Shown here: piece after piece, positions 17,333 through 26,483 of the stretch
How the letters are laid out: the number at the start of each line of letters is the position of its first letter
Numbering within the stretch: position 1 is the stretch's first letter
Source: Saprospiraceae bacterium
GTDB lineage: Bacteria > Bacteroidota > Bacteroidia > Chitinophagales > Saprospiraceae
Direction: 5' to 3'
NCBI GenBank assembly: GCA_020631355.1
Contig: JAHDHL010000015.1
Coordinates: 51,865-115,864 of the forward strand
Length of the DNA stretch: 64,000 bases
The notes under the pieces: generated by a model
Seen by the model: only the letters and a program-made list of their open reading frames with translations
Told to the model about the DNA's origin: nothing
Database searches by the model: none
Made by a program: the position numbers and the translations under genes

Positions 17333-18172
17333 ATGAAATGGATATCAATCTTTATCCTAGGATTTTCGCTTTCCCTCAGTAGTCATTCCGACAAAATAGA
17401 GGTGGCTAATGTAGCCAAAATCAATTCGTCAAAAGATGACTTTGCGCCATATGTCAAAGGTAATATCCTCTACTTCATTTCCAAGGAGGGCAAAGGCAAC
17501 AAAAAGTACGACACCAAGGTCATTCGGTTGGGACAGGATGAGCATCCCAAATCGTTGACCCGTATCAATAACAGCCAACATACTTCACTTGCTTTCCATC
17601 CATCGGGTAATGCATTCTTTACCCGTGAATCCCAAAGGAACGGATCCTCCCATCTTTTTTATGACATATATTATTTCAATTCCGAATTCGAGCTGAACGC
17701 ACTTCCGTTCAATTCCAGAAATTATGATGTGATGAATCCATGTTTCACTTCTGATGGACGATTCATGATTTTCCAAAGTAATATGGAAAACGAAGCTACG
17801 GGAAATGATGGCGGTTATGATATTTTCATCTCACGAATGGATTACGATGCCAGTAAGACACCTGCCCGATTGTATTTTTCCGAACCTGTCGGTGTGGGAT
17901 TGGGAGTGAATACGGAATTTGACGAGACGCATCCATTCTATAGCAATGGCCTATTGTATTTTACAAGGGAGGAGGACAATGCGGACATCTATTCAATTCC
18001 CCTCACGGTACATCCCACCGGTGCCATACAATTGGGCGAGGCCAACAAACTAAAGGCTCCCATTAACTCGGATGCTGATGATTTCGGTTATTGTACCAAT
18101 GGAGACCAAGCATTCTTCGTTTCCAATAGGGATGAGGGTAAGGGCGGATATGATATTTATGAGGTAAAATGA
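17333..18172 (+). CDS. Secreted PD40/TolB-like beta-propeller protein
   Basis: A hydrophobic signal at residues 1-17 is followed by repeated WD40-like PD40 blades. Recognisable strands are DDFAPYVKGNILYFIS, HTSLAFHPSGNAFFT, NPCFTSDGRFMIFQSN, THPFYSNGLLYFT and FGYCTNGDQAFFVSNR, each ending with a GGYDIF/GGYDIYEVK-type turn. In Bacteroidota such blades often precede an OmpA peptidoglycan-binding domain; here the protein ends after the propeller (279 residues). It is probably periplasmic or surface-exposed, with a binding role. It converges with the T9SS cargo gene and shares a stem-loop with it. Confidence 0.85.
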   Translation: MKWISIFILGFSLSLSSHSDKIEVANVAKINSSKDDFAPYVKGNILYFISKEGKGNKKYDTKVIRLGQDEHPKSLTRINNSQHTSLAFHPSGNAFFTRESQRNGSSHLFYDIYYFNSEFELNALPFNSRNYDVMNPCFTSDGRFMIFQSNMENEATGNDGGYDIFISRMDYDASKTPARLYFSEPVGVGLGVNTEFDETHPFYSNGLLYFTREEDNADIYSIPLTVHPTGAIQLGEANKLKAPINSDADDFGYCTNGDQAFFVSNRDEGKGGYDIYEVK

Positions 18173-18175
18173 AAA

Positions 18176-18206
18176 ATGGTTCATGCTGCTGACCAACATG
18201 AACCAT
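18176..18206. terminator. Stem-loop between convergent genes
   Basis: A 10-bp perfect inverted repeat (18176-18185 with 18197-18206) has an 11-nt loop and lies between the stops of the propeller gene and the convergent cargo gene. There is no strong T run, so termination strength is uncertain. Confidence 0.6.
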
Positions 18207-18231
18207 CCATATATGCTTTAGGTAAAAGAGA

Positions 18232-19122
18232 CTAGTCTAACTTGACGAATTTTTCTGTTTTGATGTTCTTGCCCCTCTTAATCTGAATCATGTATGCTCC
18301 ATCCACTAAATCGGATACATCCATCTGTATTCTTTCCTGGTCACTTGTCTGTGTACGGACCAATCTGCCAAAATTGTCGAAAATGGATAATTCGGCATTC
18401 ACCAAATCATTACCCGATATCGTTATCTGGCCTTTTGTTGGATTTGGGAAAATGGATAAATCCTTGATTTCCTCCGCATAGCGTACATTCACTGTTTCGC
18501 TATACTCGAACTCTCCGGTATAATCCACTTGCCGTAGTCTGTAATAATTCGGACCTACTTCAGGTAATTCATCTATGAATGAATAATTAAGTACTTCCGT
18601 GGTGGTCCCCCCGCCCTGAATGAAACCAATCTGATCCCATTGTTCGCCATCAAGGCTTTTCTCAATTTCGAAACCATAATTATTGGTTTCGCTGGAAGTT
18701 TGCCAATTCAAGGCAATCGTGTTTTCTCTAGTGTGTCCTGTGAAATATACCAATTCCACAGGTAGTGTGCCTGGTCCCCTGATTGTTACGGATGCCATTG
18801 CACAAGGTGCGCCTGGCAAAGCCGACCAAGAGCCGATAACCGTATTGTTAGGGATAGTAGTGTCATTTGTTTCCTCGTAGTAGGTATTGCCAAACATTTT
18901 CATAATCCACCGGGCACCATCCCATTCTATTTCCAAGGGAACATTAGGGTTACTGAGTACCGTACCAGTACCAGAATAGGCGATTTTCCCATTTACAGGG
19001 ACGCCGGTGTCATCCAATCTCGCTTCGACATCGAAGCAGGGACCAGATAGAAAAACTTGTGCATGGGCACTCCCCCCAAGAAGAAACAGAGCCATGATTC
19101 CTAATAGTAGTCTTCTTACCAT
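18232..19122 (-). CDS. T9SS-secreted protein with type A sorting domain
   Basis: A signal peptide ends after AHAQ at about residue 21. The N-terminal 100 residues, including a DTTIPNNTVIGSW segment, have no family I recognise. Residues about 110-210 form a fibronectin/Ig-like module (ALNWQTSSETNNYGFEIEKS ... YYRLRQVDYTGEFEYSE) common next to sorting domains. The last 75 residues are a T9SS type A C-terminal domain (LSIFPNPTKGQITISG ... GAYMIQIKRG ... EKFVKLD). The protein should cross the outer membrane through the T9SS and have its C-terminal domain removed. Confidence 0.92.
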   Translation of the reverse strand: MVRRLLLGIMALFLLGGSAHAQVFLSGPCFDVEARLDDTGVPVNGKIAYSGTGTVLSNPNVPLEIEWDGARWIMKMFGNTYYEETNDTTIPNNTVIGSWSALPGAPCAMASVTIRGPGTLPVELVYFTGHTRENTIALNWQTSSETNNYGFEIEKSLDGEQWDQIGFIQGGGTTTEVLNYSFIDELPEVGPNYYRLRQVDYTGEFEYSETVNVRYAEEIKDLSIFPNPTKGQITISGNDLVNAELSIFDNFGRLVRTQTSDQERIQMDVSDLVDGAYMIQIKRGKNIKTEKFVKLD

Positions 19123-19434
19123 CTTTAAGTATGCTTTTCAAAAAATAAATAAAGTATCAATATTCGTTCGGTCAATAAATTCGAAAAGAAAAGGGGAGGT
19201 TAATGTTGTATGGTAGAATGCTAATCGTTCTTGTTTCTGAAAATCTGATATTATATATCTGAAAGAATGTCTCTGTTTATTGAGGTAATTTGCAAAAACA
19301 GTACCATCTGAGTGAACAGATTAAAATTTTAACAATTTTATTTCACAAACCAAATCAAAGTACTTATACATAGTCACAAAAAAAGCCCATCCAAAAGGAC
19401 GGGCTTCTTGTATTACTTAATGTCTCTATAGGAA
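19123..19434. other. Intergenic region between T9SS cargo gene and isc operon
   Basis: About 310 bp, A/T-rich. It contains the isc terminator at 19376-19406 and presumably the promoter of the cargo gene. I see no gene in it. Confidence 0.5.
19376..19406 (-). terminator. Rho-independent terminator of the isc operon
   Basis: As minus-strand RNA, bases 19406-19383 form a 10-bp stem with one G-U pair and a UUUU loop, followed directly by a U run. It lies about 30 nt past the stop of iscA. Confidence 0.88.
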
Positions 19435-19761
19435 TCAGACTGCAAAACTTTCTCCACAACCACAAGTTCGGGTAGCATTGGGATTCACAAAATGGAATCC
19501 TTGTCCATTCAAACCACCTGAGAAATCCAATGTGGTGTTACACAGATATAGAAAACTCTTAAGGTCCGTAACAATCTTCACATCGTTGTGCTCGAATATC
19601 TGATCATTGGGTTGGTCTTCGTTATCAAAGTCCATCTGATAGCTCAATCCCGAGCAACCTCCACTCGTTACGGTAACCCGTACGAAAAAGTCCTCACCCA
19701 GATTTTCCTTGGATTTGATTTCCGATACCTTATCCTTAGCTGCGTCTGAAACGAATAACAT
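19435..19761 (-). CDS. iscA: Iron-sulfur assembly protein, IscA/HesB family
   Basis: This 108-residue A-type carrier has the three conserved cysteines in SGGCSGLSY and TCGCGESF. A-type proteins bind iron or an Fe-S cluster and pass it to apo-enzymes such as aconitase. It is the last gene of iscS-iscU-iscA, 32 nt after iscU. The acidic DNEDQPNDQIF insertion is ordinary for Bacteroidota. The name erpA would also be defensible; the operon context favours IscA. Confidence 0.93.
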   Translation of the reverse strand: MLFVSDAAKDKVSEIKSKENLGEDFFVRVTVTSGGCSGLSYQMDFDNEDQPNDQIFEHNDVKIVTDLKSFLYLCNTTLDFSGGLNGQGFHFVNPNATRTCGCGESFAV

Positions 19762-19793
19762 GATATTATACTATTAAGATGGTCAATGGCGAA

Positions 19794-20183
19794 TTACGCC
19801 TCAATCCCGTTCTTTTCCTGATAATCCTTGATAGCGGACTTGATGGCATCCTCTGCCAGGACAGAACAGTGAATCTTTACAGGTGGCAAAGCCAATTCCT
19901 CAACGATATCCATATTATCAATCTTCAATGCATCATCCACGGTCTTTCCTTTCAACCATTCGGTAGCAAGGGAAGATGAAGCGATGGCAGAACCACAACC
20001 GAAAGTCTTGAACTTAGCATCCTCGATAACACCGTTATCATCTACTTGGATTTGTAGTCTCATTACATCCCCACATTCAGGAGCGCCTACCAATCCTGTT
20101 CCTACATTTTTTTCGTCCTTGTTCAATGTACCTACATTCCTAGGGTTCTTGAAGTGATCGAGTACCTTATCTGAATAAGCCAT
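19794..20183 (-). CDS. iscU: Fe-S cluster scaffold IscU
   Basis: This 129-residue scaffold carries the three cluster-ligating cysteines (GAPECGDVM, TFGCGSAIA, KIHCSVLAE) and the LPPVK motif read by Hsp70-type chaperones. It starts MAYSDKVLDHFKNPRNVG, as in typical IscU. It receives sulfur from IscS, encoded 83 nt upstream, builds a [2Fe-2S] cluster and hands it to carriers such as IscA. No hscA, hscB or ferredoxin genes are in this cluster. Confidence 0.97.
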   Translation of the reverse strand: MAYSDKVLDHFKNPRNVGTLNKDEKNVGTGLVGAPECGDVMRLQIQVDDNGVIEDAKFKTFGCGSAIASSSLATEWLKGKTVDDALKIDNMDIVEELALPPVKIHCSVLAEDAIKSAIKDYQEKNGIEA

Positions 20184-20266
20184 TTCTAAAGAATTTTATG
20201 TTTGTATGGGTAATAACCCACTATAATTTACAAAATAATTGATTCCGGTTCAATGGGGTTTGGCAA

Positions 20267-21487
20267 CTAGTGCTCAGACCATTCGATGGATTCCAAATCA
20301 ATGCCTTCCTTGTACATCTCCCAAATCGGACTTAGGGAACGCATGTGGTTCACACCTTCCGCTACTTGGTCGATAGCTGCCTCCACTTCTTCCTCAGTAG
20401 TGAATCTTCCCAAACTGAATCTCAAGGATGAATGGGCCAAATCATCACCCAAGCCCAAGGCCTTGAGTACATAACTAGGCTCCAATGAAGCAGATGTACA
20501 AGCTGAACCGGATGATAATGCAATATTCTGGTTGAATGTCATCATCAATCCCTCACCCTCTACATGTTTGAATGACATATTGGTTACATGAGGCATTCTG
20601 TTTTCCTCATTACCATTGATGACCACTTCTTCCAGTTTTTCCATCAATGAAACTTGTAACTTGTCCCTCAACTTGGACAAACGGTCAGCATCCTTTGCCA
20701 TCTCATTGATACACAACTCGGCAGCCTTACCGAAACCAACGATTCCGGGTACGTTCAAAGTTCCTGAACGCATTCCTCTTTCGTGGCCACCACCATCCAT
20801 TTGGGCAGTTACCTTAACCCTTGGTCCCTTTCTGTTCACAAATAATGCACCTACACCCTTTGGGCCGTACATCTTATGTGCAGTGAATGCTGCTAAATGA
20901 ATACCCAATTCCTTTACATCCACAGGAATCTTACCTGCCGCCTGTGTGATATCAGACATGAAAAGGATACCTTTCTTGGCACACAATTCACCGATTTCCT
21001 TCATCGGTTGAATCACTCCGGTCTCATTATTCGCAAACATGATGGAAACCAAAACGGTCTTATCCGTCATGGCAGCTTCCAACTGTTCCAAATCCACAAG
21101 ACCATCTCGCTTTACATCCAGGTAAGTTACCTCCCCACCTAGTTTTTCCACTTTCTTACAAGCATCCAATACTGCCTTGTGCTCAGTCGTCAGTGTAATG
21201 ATGTGGTTTCCCTTACGGGCATACATTTCAAAAACACCCTTGATGGCAAGGTTGTCGGATTCCGTAGCTCCGGAAGTGAATATGATTTCCTTAGGGTCAG
21301 CTCCAATCAATTTGGCTACTTGTTCCCTAGCATAATCGACACCTTCCTCAGCCTCCCATCCGAACGGGTGGTTGCGACTGGCAGCATTACCAAACATATT
21401 GGTAAAATAAGGAATCATTGCTTCTACGACCCTAGGGTCCGTGGGGGTTGTGGCATTGTTATCCAAGTATATGCGCTGTGCAGACAT
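20267..21487 (-). CDS. iscS: Cysteine desulfurase IscS
   Basis: This 406-residue PLP enzyme starts YLDNNATTPTDPRV. The PLP lysine is in FTAHKMYGPKGVGALF and the mobile catalytic cysteine is in SSGSACTSASLEPSYVLKA. That loop is the group I form, longer than in SufS. It releases sulfur from cysteine for Fe-S assembly on IscU. It is the first gene of the operon. Unlike many proteobacteria, no iscR precedes it; the upstream neighbour is the divergent mutA. A -7-like box lies at 21533-21540. Confidence 0.97.
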   Translation of the reverse strand: MSAQRIYLDNNATTPTDPRVVEAMIPYFTNMFGNAASRNHPFGWEAEEGVDYAREQVAKLIGADPKEIIFTSGATESDNLAIKGVFEMYARKGNHIITLTTEHKAVLDACKKVEKLGGEVTYLDVKRDGLVDLEQLEAAMTDKTVLVSIMFANNETGVIQPMKEIGELCAKKGILFMSDITQAAGKIPVDVKELGIHLAAFTAHKMYGPKGVGALFVNRKGPRVKVTAQMDGGGHERGMRSGTLNVPGIVGFGKAAELCINEMAKDADRLSKLRDKLQVSLMEKLEEVVINGNEENRMPHVTNMSFKHVEGEGLMMTFNQNIALSSGSACTSASLEPSYVLKALGLGDDLAHSSLRFSLGRFTTEEEVEAAIDQVAEGVNHMRSLSPIWEMYKEGIDLESIEWSEH

Positions 21488-21532
21488 TCGACTATCTTTA
21501 TTTAGATTTAATCTAATTGCAGTTTAGGACTG

Positions 21533-21540
21533 CAAATATA
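21533..21540 (-). promoter_or_regulatory. -7 promoter box of the isc operon
   Basis: The minus strand reads TATATTTG, an exact TAnnTTTG match, about 46-53 nt upstream of the iscS ATG. Position and strand fit a primary promoter; a -33 element is not obvious. Confidence 0.48.
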
Positions 21541-21753
21541 ACGCCTTTCCTAGTATTTTGTTCTAAAAATCCTAAAATATATACCTATGATTAGGTATCG
21601 ACTCCCTAATGTTCATGATAGGAAATCAGGACACATGTTCTAATTGCCACCACAATTTCGGAGAGCATACCCAACAAGGGCAGTTTAAGCTCCTTTTTCA
21701 ATTGATGCTTTAAGGCCAATTCCTTACCTTGCAGTTCATAATTCAAGTAATAA

Positions 21754-22833
21754 ATGGAACACCTTTTTCAAGAATTCCCTGAAGTTTCCCAAGAAGAATG
21801 GATAGACAAAGTCACCAAGGACCTCAAGGGCAAACCCATTGACACCCTGGATTGGAAATTGAGCGAATCAATTACCATAAAGCCATTCTACACAGAAACC
21901 CAACAGGAATCGTCCATACTCCAACATCAAAGGTCTGATAATGATTGGCAAATTGCAGAGGATTTCCAAGTAGGTAATGATTACAAATCCGCCAACAAGG
22001 AACTGCTTGATGCACTTATGGGAGGTATCAATGCTCCTAGATTATTCCTATCTCAGGACTTGGATATACAAGAACTGAATCTGCTGCTCAAGGATGTGGT
22101 TTGGGAATACATATCTTTGCATTTCCATCTTTCCAAGCAAGTTTCCAGTGACCGATTCATACAAACCTTACAACAATACATCCAAGAACATCAGCTTGAA
22201 GCAAAACGATTGAGCGGTAGCATACAAGGTGTGGAATTCCGAACGGATACTTCCCTGAAGACATTGTATATCGACGCAAGAGCATTCCATCAAAATACTG
22301 AGGATATCCCAAGGGAGTTGGCTAGAACCATACAACTCGGAGTCAACCAACTGATGTCTTCCTGTACGGATGAAACATTGGCTTCTGCTTGCTCATCCCT
22401 CACATTCAATATAGCAATAGGCAAAAGCTATTTCCCATCCATCGCAAAAATCAGGGCTTTGAATATCCTGTGGTCCAGAATCATCAAGGGTTTCGGCACT
22501 GAATGGACAAGACCGGAAATAGAAGTGTCATTCAATGAGAATACTTATGGTACAGATAAGTACACCAACATGATTCGTGCAACCACCATGTCCATGGCTG
22601 CCATTATTGGAGGTGCGGATAGATTGGTTGTATTACCATGTGATGTATTGGAACAAAACCCCGATCGTTTTTCAAGGCGGATTGCCCGTAACGTACAACA
22701 CCTCCTGAAACTCGAGTCATTCTTTGACCGGGTAGTCGATCCTAGTGCCGGGAGTTACTACATAGAGGAAATGACACAGGAATTCGTGAATCAGGCATGG
22801 AAAATATTTCTTGAAATGGAAGCATCATATTGA
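21754..22833 (+). CDS. mutA: Methylmalonyl-CoA mutase small subunit, short form
   Basis: The N-terminus (FPEVSQEEWIDKVTKDLKG, then ITIKPFYTE) and C-terminus (DKYTNMIRATTMSMAAIIGG ... RVVDPSAGSYYIEEMT) match the non-catalytic small subunit of methylmalonyl-CoA mutase, which pairs with the B12-binding large subunit to interconvert methylmalonyl-CoA and succinyl-CoA. At 359 residues it is shorter than the usual 450-620. It lacks the C-terminal B12 domain and part of the middle of the barrel. meaB follows with a 4-nt overlap, but the large subunit gene is not here. Confidence 0.88.
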   Translation: MEHLFQEFPEVSQEEWIDKVTKDLKGKPIDTLDWKLSESITIKPFYTETQQESSILQHQRSDNDWQIAEDFQVGNDYKSANKELLDALMGGINAPRLFLSQDLDIQELNLLLKDVVWEYISLHFHLSKQVSSDRFIQTLQQYIQEHQLEAKRLSGSIQGVEFRTDTSLKTLYIDARAFHQNTEDIPRELARTIQLGVNQLMSSCTDETLASACSSLTFNIAIGKSYFPSIAKIRALNILWSRIIKGFGTEWTRPEIEVSFNENTYGTDKYTNMIRATTMSMAAIIGGADRLVVLPCDVLEQNPDRFSRRIARNVQHLLKLESFFDRVVDPSAGSYYIEEMTQEFVNQAWKIFLEMEASY

Positions 22834-23882
22834 AGAACAAGGACGACATAAGGCAAAGAATCAAGAAAGCCCGTTCAAGGCAGCAACTCAGTGCCAACGA
22901 ATTCATTGATGGTATTCGCAAAGGAGACCGCATGATACTGGGCAAGGCCATTACATTGATTGAGAGCACCCATCCGGAGCATCAATCATTAGGCCACGAA
23001 ATCGTGGAAAAATGCCTGCCTTTTGCCAACGCATCCTTTCGTTTGGGAATCACCGGAGTCCCCGGAGTGGGTAAGAGTACATTCATTGAATCCCTTGGCC
23101 TGCATGTCATCCAACAGGGTCATCGCTTGGCCGTATTGGCCATAGACCCTACTTCCGACATGACCAAAGGGAGCATACTGGGTGACAAGACCAGAATGCT
23201 GCATCTCTCCAGCCACGACAAGGCATTCATCAGGCCCAGTCCGGCAGGAAAATCATTGGGAGGTGTAGCACGCAAAACCAGGGAGGTCGTCATCCTTTGC
23301 GAAGCTGCGGGGTACGACCAGATTTTCATTGAAACAGTCGGAGTCGGACAGTCGGAAACAGCTGTTCATTCCATGACAGACTTCTTCCTATTACTCCTAC
23401 TTCCGGGAGGAGGTGATGAATTACAAGGAATCAAGAGGGGCATTGTGGAAATGGCAGATCTGATTGCCGTAAATAAATCCGACACCAATCCCCTACTCGC
23501 AAAAAAAGCCAAACAGGCATATCGGAACGCTGTCCATCTGTTCCCTCAAAAGGAAAGTAAATGGACTGTCAAGACACTGCTCTGTTCCGCATTACAACAA
23601 GAGGGACTCTCGGAAATCTGGGAACAGATACGGTCTTATCAGGATTTCACACAATCCAATGGATACTTTGTGGCCAAACGGAAACTACAGGCCAAATACT
23701 GGTTCGAGGAAACCATCCATTCAGGATTAATGCAATTATTCCAACATGACACCAACATCAAGAATGCCATACCCCGCTTGGAAGCAGCTGTTTCGGAGGG
23801 AAAGATGAGTCCATTCCTTGCTGCTGAACAACTACTTGGGATATTCAGGGGTAATATGGATGAGAACAGTACGAATTCTTGA
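22830..23882 (+). CDS. meaB: Methylmalonyl-CoA mutase-associated GTPase MeaB
   Basis: This 350-residue G3E-type GTPase has Walker A GVPGVGKST (about residues 77-85), switch-region AIDPTSDMTKGSILGDKTRM, ETVGVGQSE and the base-recognition NKSD. MeaB protects methylmalonyl-CoA mutase from inactivation and gates cofactor loading. The best start is the TTG at 22830 inside the mutA stop (TTGA overlap), giving translational coupling; an in-frame ATG at 22932 would remove the N-terminal helices. It ends about 60 nt before the Nudix-type regulator. Confidence 0.95.
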   Translation: MKNKDDIRQRIKKARSRQQLSANEFIDGIRKGDRMILGKAITLIESTHPEHQSLGHEIVEKCLPFANASFRLGITGVPGVGKSTFIESLGLHVIQQGHRLAVLAIDPTSDMTKGSILGDKTRMLHLSSHDKAFIRPSPAGKSLGGVARKTREVVILCEAAGYDQIFIETVGVGQSETAVHSMTDFFLLLLLPGGGDELQGIKRGIVEMADLIAVNKSDTNPLLAKKAKQAYRNAVHLFPQKESKWTVKTLLCSALQQEGLSEIWEQIRSYQDFTQSNGYFVAKRKLQAKYWFEETIHSGLMQLFQHDTNIKNAIPRLEAAVSEGKMSPFLAAEQLLGIFRGNMDENSTNS

Positions 23883-23940
23883 ATAGTCCGAAAAAAAGTA
23901 GGATATTCAAACTGCAAACAGAGAACATTTCAAGATTAGG

Positions 23941-24660
23941 ATGTCAGGAGATATAATCAAATCAAAGGATTTTATTGTCGATTCTTATAAGGTCGCATTA
24001 TCAGTGGATTGTGTGGTATTCGGATATGACGAAGAAGATAAGGAGCTGAAAATTCTGCTCATCAAGAATGAGATACCACAATTCCTCGGGAAGTGGTCGC
24101 TCCTAGGGGACATTGTCCGTTCTGAGGAAACCCTAGAGGATGCAGCTAACCGGGTATTGGAATACCGTACAGGCCTTAAGAATGTATACTTGGAGGAAGT
24201 CAGTACTTTCAGCCAACCTGACCGACATCCCTTGGGCAGGGTTATCACCGTAGCCTATTATGCCCTGATTGAAATCAGTGCCTACGAATTGAACGTGGAA
24301 AAACTGGACCTTGAAGCAAAATGGTTCAACATCAAGGATGTTGGGGAGCTCGCTTTCGATCATAAACAAATCCTGAACACCTGTCATCAGAGACTACAAA
24401 GAAGGCTTAGGGAACAACCCATTGGATTCACATTACTTCCACAACATTTCACATTAAAACAGTTGCAAAACCTTTACGAAACGGTATTGGAAAAGAAATT
24501 CGATAAGCGTAATTTCAGAAGGAAACTGAAAGGGTTGGATATTCTTATGGAATTGGAAAAAATTCAGAAAGATGTGGCGCACAGACCTGCCAAACTCTAT
24601 TCATTCAATCATGGGAAGTACGAGGAGCTAAGGAACAAAGGCAAACTATTCGCCTTGTAG
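23941..24660 (+). CDS. NrtR/AraR-like regulator: degenerate Nudix domain plus winged helix
   Basis: Residues about 10-150 form a Nudix fold (VDCVVFGYDEEDKELKILLIK ... LGKWSLLGDIV). The Nudix box is degraded: after G-x5-E the REUxEE core reads NRVLEYR, so hydrolysis is unlikely and ligand sensing is expected. Residues about 160-239 (FTLLPQHFTLKQLQNLYETV ... FDKRNFRRKLK) are the C-terminal winged helix of NrtR-type regulators. Such proteins control NAD or sugar pathways using nucleotide-sugar or ADP-ribose-like ligands. The target operon is not evident here; autoregulation is possible. Confidence 0.87.
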   Translation: MSGDIIKSKDFIVDSYKVALSVDCVVFGYDEEDKELKILLIKNEIPQFLGKWSLLGDIVRSEETLEDAANRVLEYRTGLKNVYLEEVSTFSQPDRHPLGRVITVAYYALIEISAYELNVEKLDLEAKWFNIKDVGELAFDHKQILNTCHQRLQRRLREQPIGFTLLPQHFTLKQLQNLYETVLEKKFDKRNFRRKLKGLDILMELEKIQKDVAHRPAKLYSFNHGKYEELRNKGKLFAL

Positions 24661-24671
24661 GCCTTTGGCCA

Positions 24672-26483
24672 TTACCATGCCTGATAATCCTTCTTAATCT
24701 CAGGTAATTGATCAAGGGTTGGTATGGAACAATGTACGGTCGTGTAATTCCCTACTTCCGAATCCACCCAAATCTCCCCCTTATATATCGAAATAATTCG
24801 TTCGCAGATGGCAAGTCCTACTCCGGAGCCATTATAATCCTTCCTATTCAAACGATTGAACATCTTGAATATTTGTCTACGATACTCTCGTTCTATCCCG
24901 ATACCATAATCCTTGATAGAGAGAAAATACTTGTTATCCTGTTGGAAACAATTGACTTCAATATAACAGTGCTTTCCGGGTTTTCTGAATTGGATGGCAT
25001 TAGAAATGATTTCATCCAATAGGGCATATACATGTTCATACACCATAGGAATGGTCATATCCGGATAAGAAATATTCACCTCGAAAGGCTCTATGGCATA
25101 CTGGTATTTCTTTTCCAGTCTCGGAATCAACTTGGAAAACGATATGGATTGTATATCCGATACCTTTAATTTCTTCAGAGTGGTAAAATCCAACAAACGG
25201 GTCAGGTTCTGATTCATTGCCGTGGCCCCCTTGATGATATACTTGAGGAATTCGCTACCGTCCCCTACCAAGCTACCTTTCAATCTCCTCTCTAACAGGG
25301 ACGAGAAACTCACGATATTCCGAATGGGTTCCTTGAGATCATGGGAAATGATATGCGCAAACTGTTCCAATAAAAGATTTTGCTCCCCTATCTCCCGATT
25401 CTTATCAGCAAGAAGCTGGATTTCCTTTTCACGGTCAGAAATGATTTTTTTGAAATTCTCATCCCTGGACAAGATGGCTTCTTTCTTATGATGCTCCTTG
25501 AGTCTCTTTAAAAAAGGATAAGCTTTATCAAAGGCTTCTTTATCCTCATAATAAGCGATGACTTTTTCAAGTATTTCTTTCTTCTCCCTCCCCTGCTTAT
25601 AGCGTTCTGCATACTCGAGGGTCTTATTCACATACTCCAGCGCATTTGTTTCCTCATCCTTTTCCAAGTAGATGGCTGCCTTGAGGCTCAGTCCCACACA
25701 GTAGCTCATGTGGGCACTCCGCTTTTCAGCCATAGCCAAAGCCTCATCTATTGTATTCAATGCCCTGTTGTACTCTTTTTCACGGATATGAACATCGCAT
25801 AAATTCAACAAAACATGAATCCGAAGGTGTATGAAACGCGAATCCGTCTGGATATTGCCATCCGTTATGGTCAGGGCCCTAAGGCATTTTTCCTTAGCTA
25901 CCTCCATATTCCCCAACTCAATATTGGGCGAGGTATGATTCAGCAACAAAATGGCCATCATGTATTCATCCTCCAGCAACTCCGCTTCCCTCACTCCTTT
26001 TCCGAGATACTCCAATGCCTTTATAAAATCCCGATTATTCGTATATATATTACTCAGGTTATTATAAATCTTCACATTTTCCTCCTTGACATCAAACTGT
26101 AGGGCCTTAAGATAATAGTTGAGCGCTAGCTCCTGGTTATCCATACTGTAATAGACAATCCCCAAGGTATTGGTGGCAACGGTAAGCTTTCTCTTATCGT
26201 GGGAAAAATACTGGCGAGCAATGGAAAGGGTCTGTGATAATACGTCCAAAGCAGCATCCGCATCCCCTTGGATATTGAGACACCTTCCCAGGATATAACC
26301 ACATTCATACTGATATTCCCTATCATCAATTCGCTCAGCGATATCAAGGGCTTCCCGGGCTACCTCAACCGCAGTAGCAATATCCGTATCCCTTAGACGC
26401 TTGGCTTTTTCGAAAAGCCATACCATCCGGTCACGCCCGTAGGATGCCATACTTAAGTTACTATCACTGGAATGCTTTGTCAT
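24672..26483 (-). CDS. Cytosolic TPR-containing sensor histidine kinase
   Basis: This 603-residue protein has no membrane segments. TPR helices cover about residues 20-335 (AVEVAREALDIAER, ALNYYLKALQFDV, NRALNTIDEALAMAEK). A coiled coil with a KEIQLLADKNREIGEQN stretch leads to HisKA with IISHDLKEPIRN (His381). The HATPase has the N box in DEIISNAIQFRK, G1 KDYGIGIE and G2 GSGVGLAICERI. It shares its layout with the kinase at 6303-8159. No response regulator is adjacent, so its partner must be encoded elsewhere. It converges with the Nudix-type regulator. Confidence 0.93.
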   Translation of the reverse strand: MTKHSSDSNLSMASYGRDRMVWLFEKAKRLRDTDIATAVEVAREALDIAERIDDREYQYECGYILGRCLNIQGDADAALDVLSQTLSIARQYFSHDKRKLTVATNTLGIVYYSMDNQELALNYYLKALQFDVKEENVKIYNNLSNIYTNNRDFIKALEYLGKGVREAELLEDEYMMAILLLNHTSPNIELGNMEVAKEKCLRALTITDGNIQTDSRFIHLRIHVLLNLCDVHIREKEYNRALNTIDEALAMAEKRSAHMSYCVGLSLKAAIYLEKDEETNALEYVNKTLEYAERYKQGREKKEILEKVIAYYEDKEAFDKAYPFLKRLKEHHKKEAILSRDENFKKIISDREKEIQLLADKNREIGEQNLLLEQFAHIISHDLKEPIRNIVSFSSLLERRLKGSLVGDGSEFLKYIIKGATAMNQNLTRLLDFTTLKKLKVSDIQSISFSKLIPRLEKKYQYAIEPFEVNISYPDMTIPMVYEHVYALLDEIISNAIQFRKPGKHCYIEVNCFQQDNKYFLSIKDYGIGIEREYRRQIFKMFNRLNRKDYNGSGVGLAICERIISIYKGEIWVDSEVGNYTTVHCSIPTLDQLPEIKKDYQAW

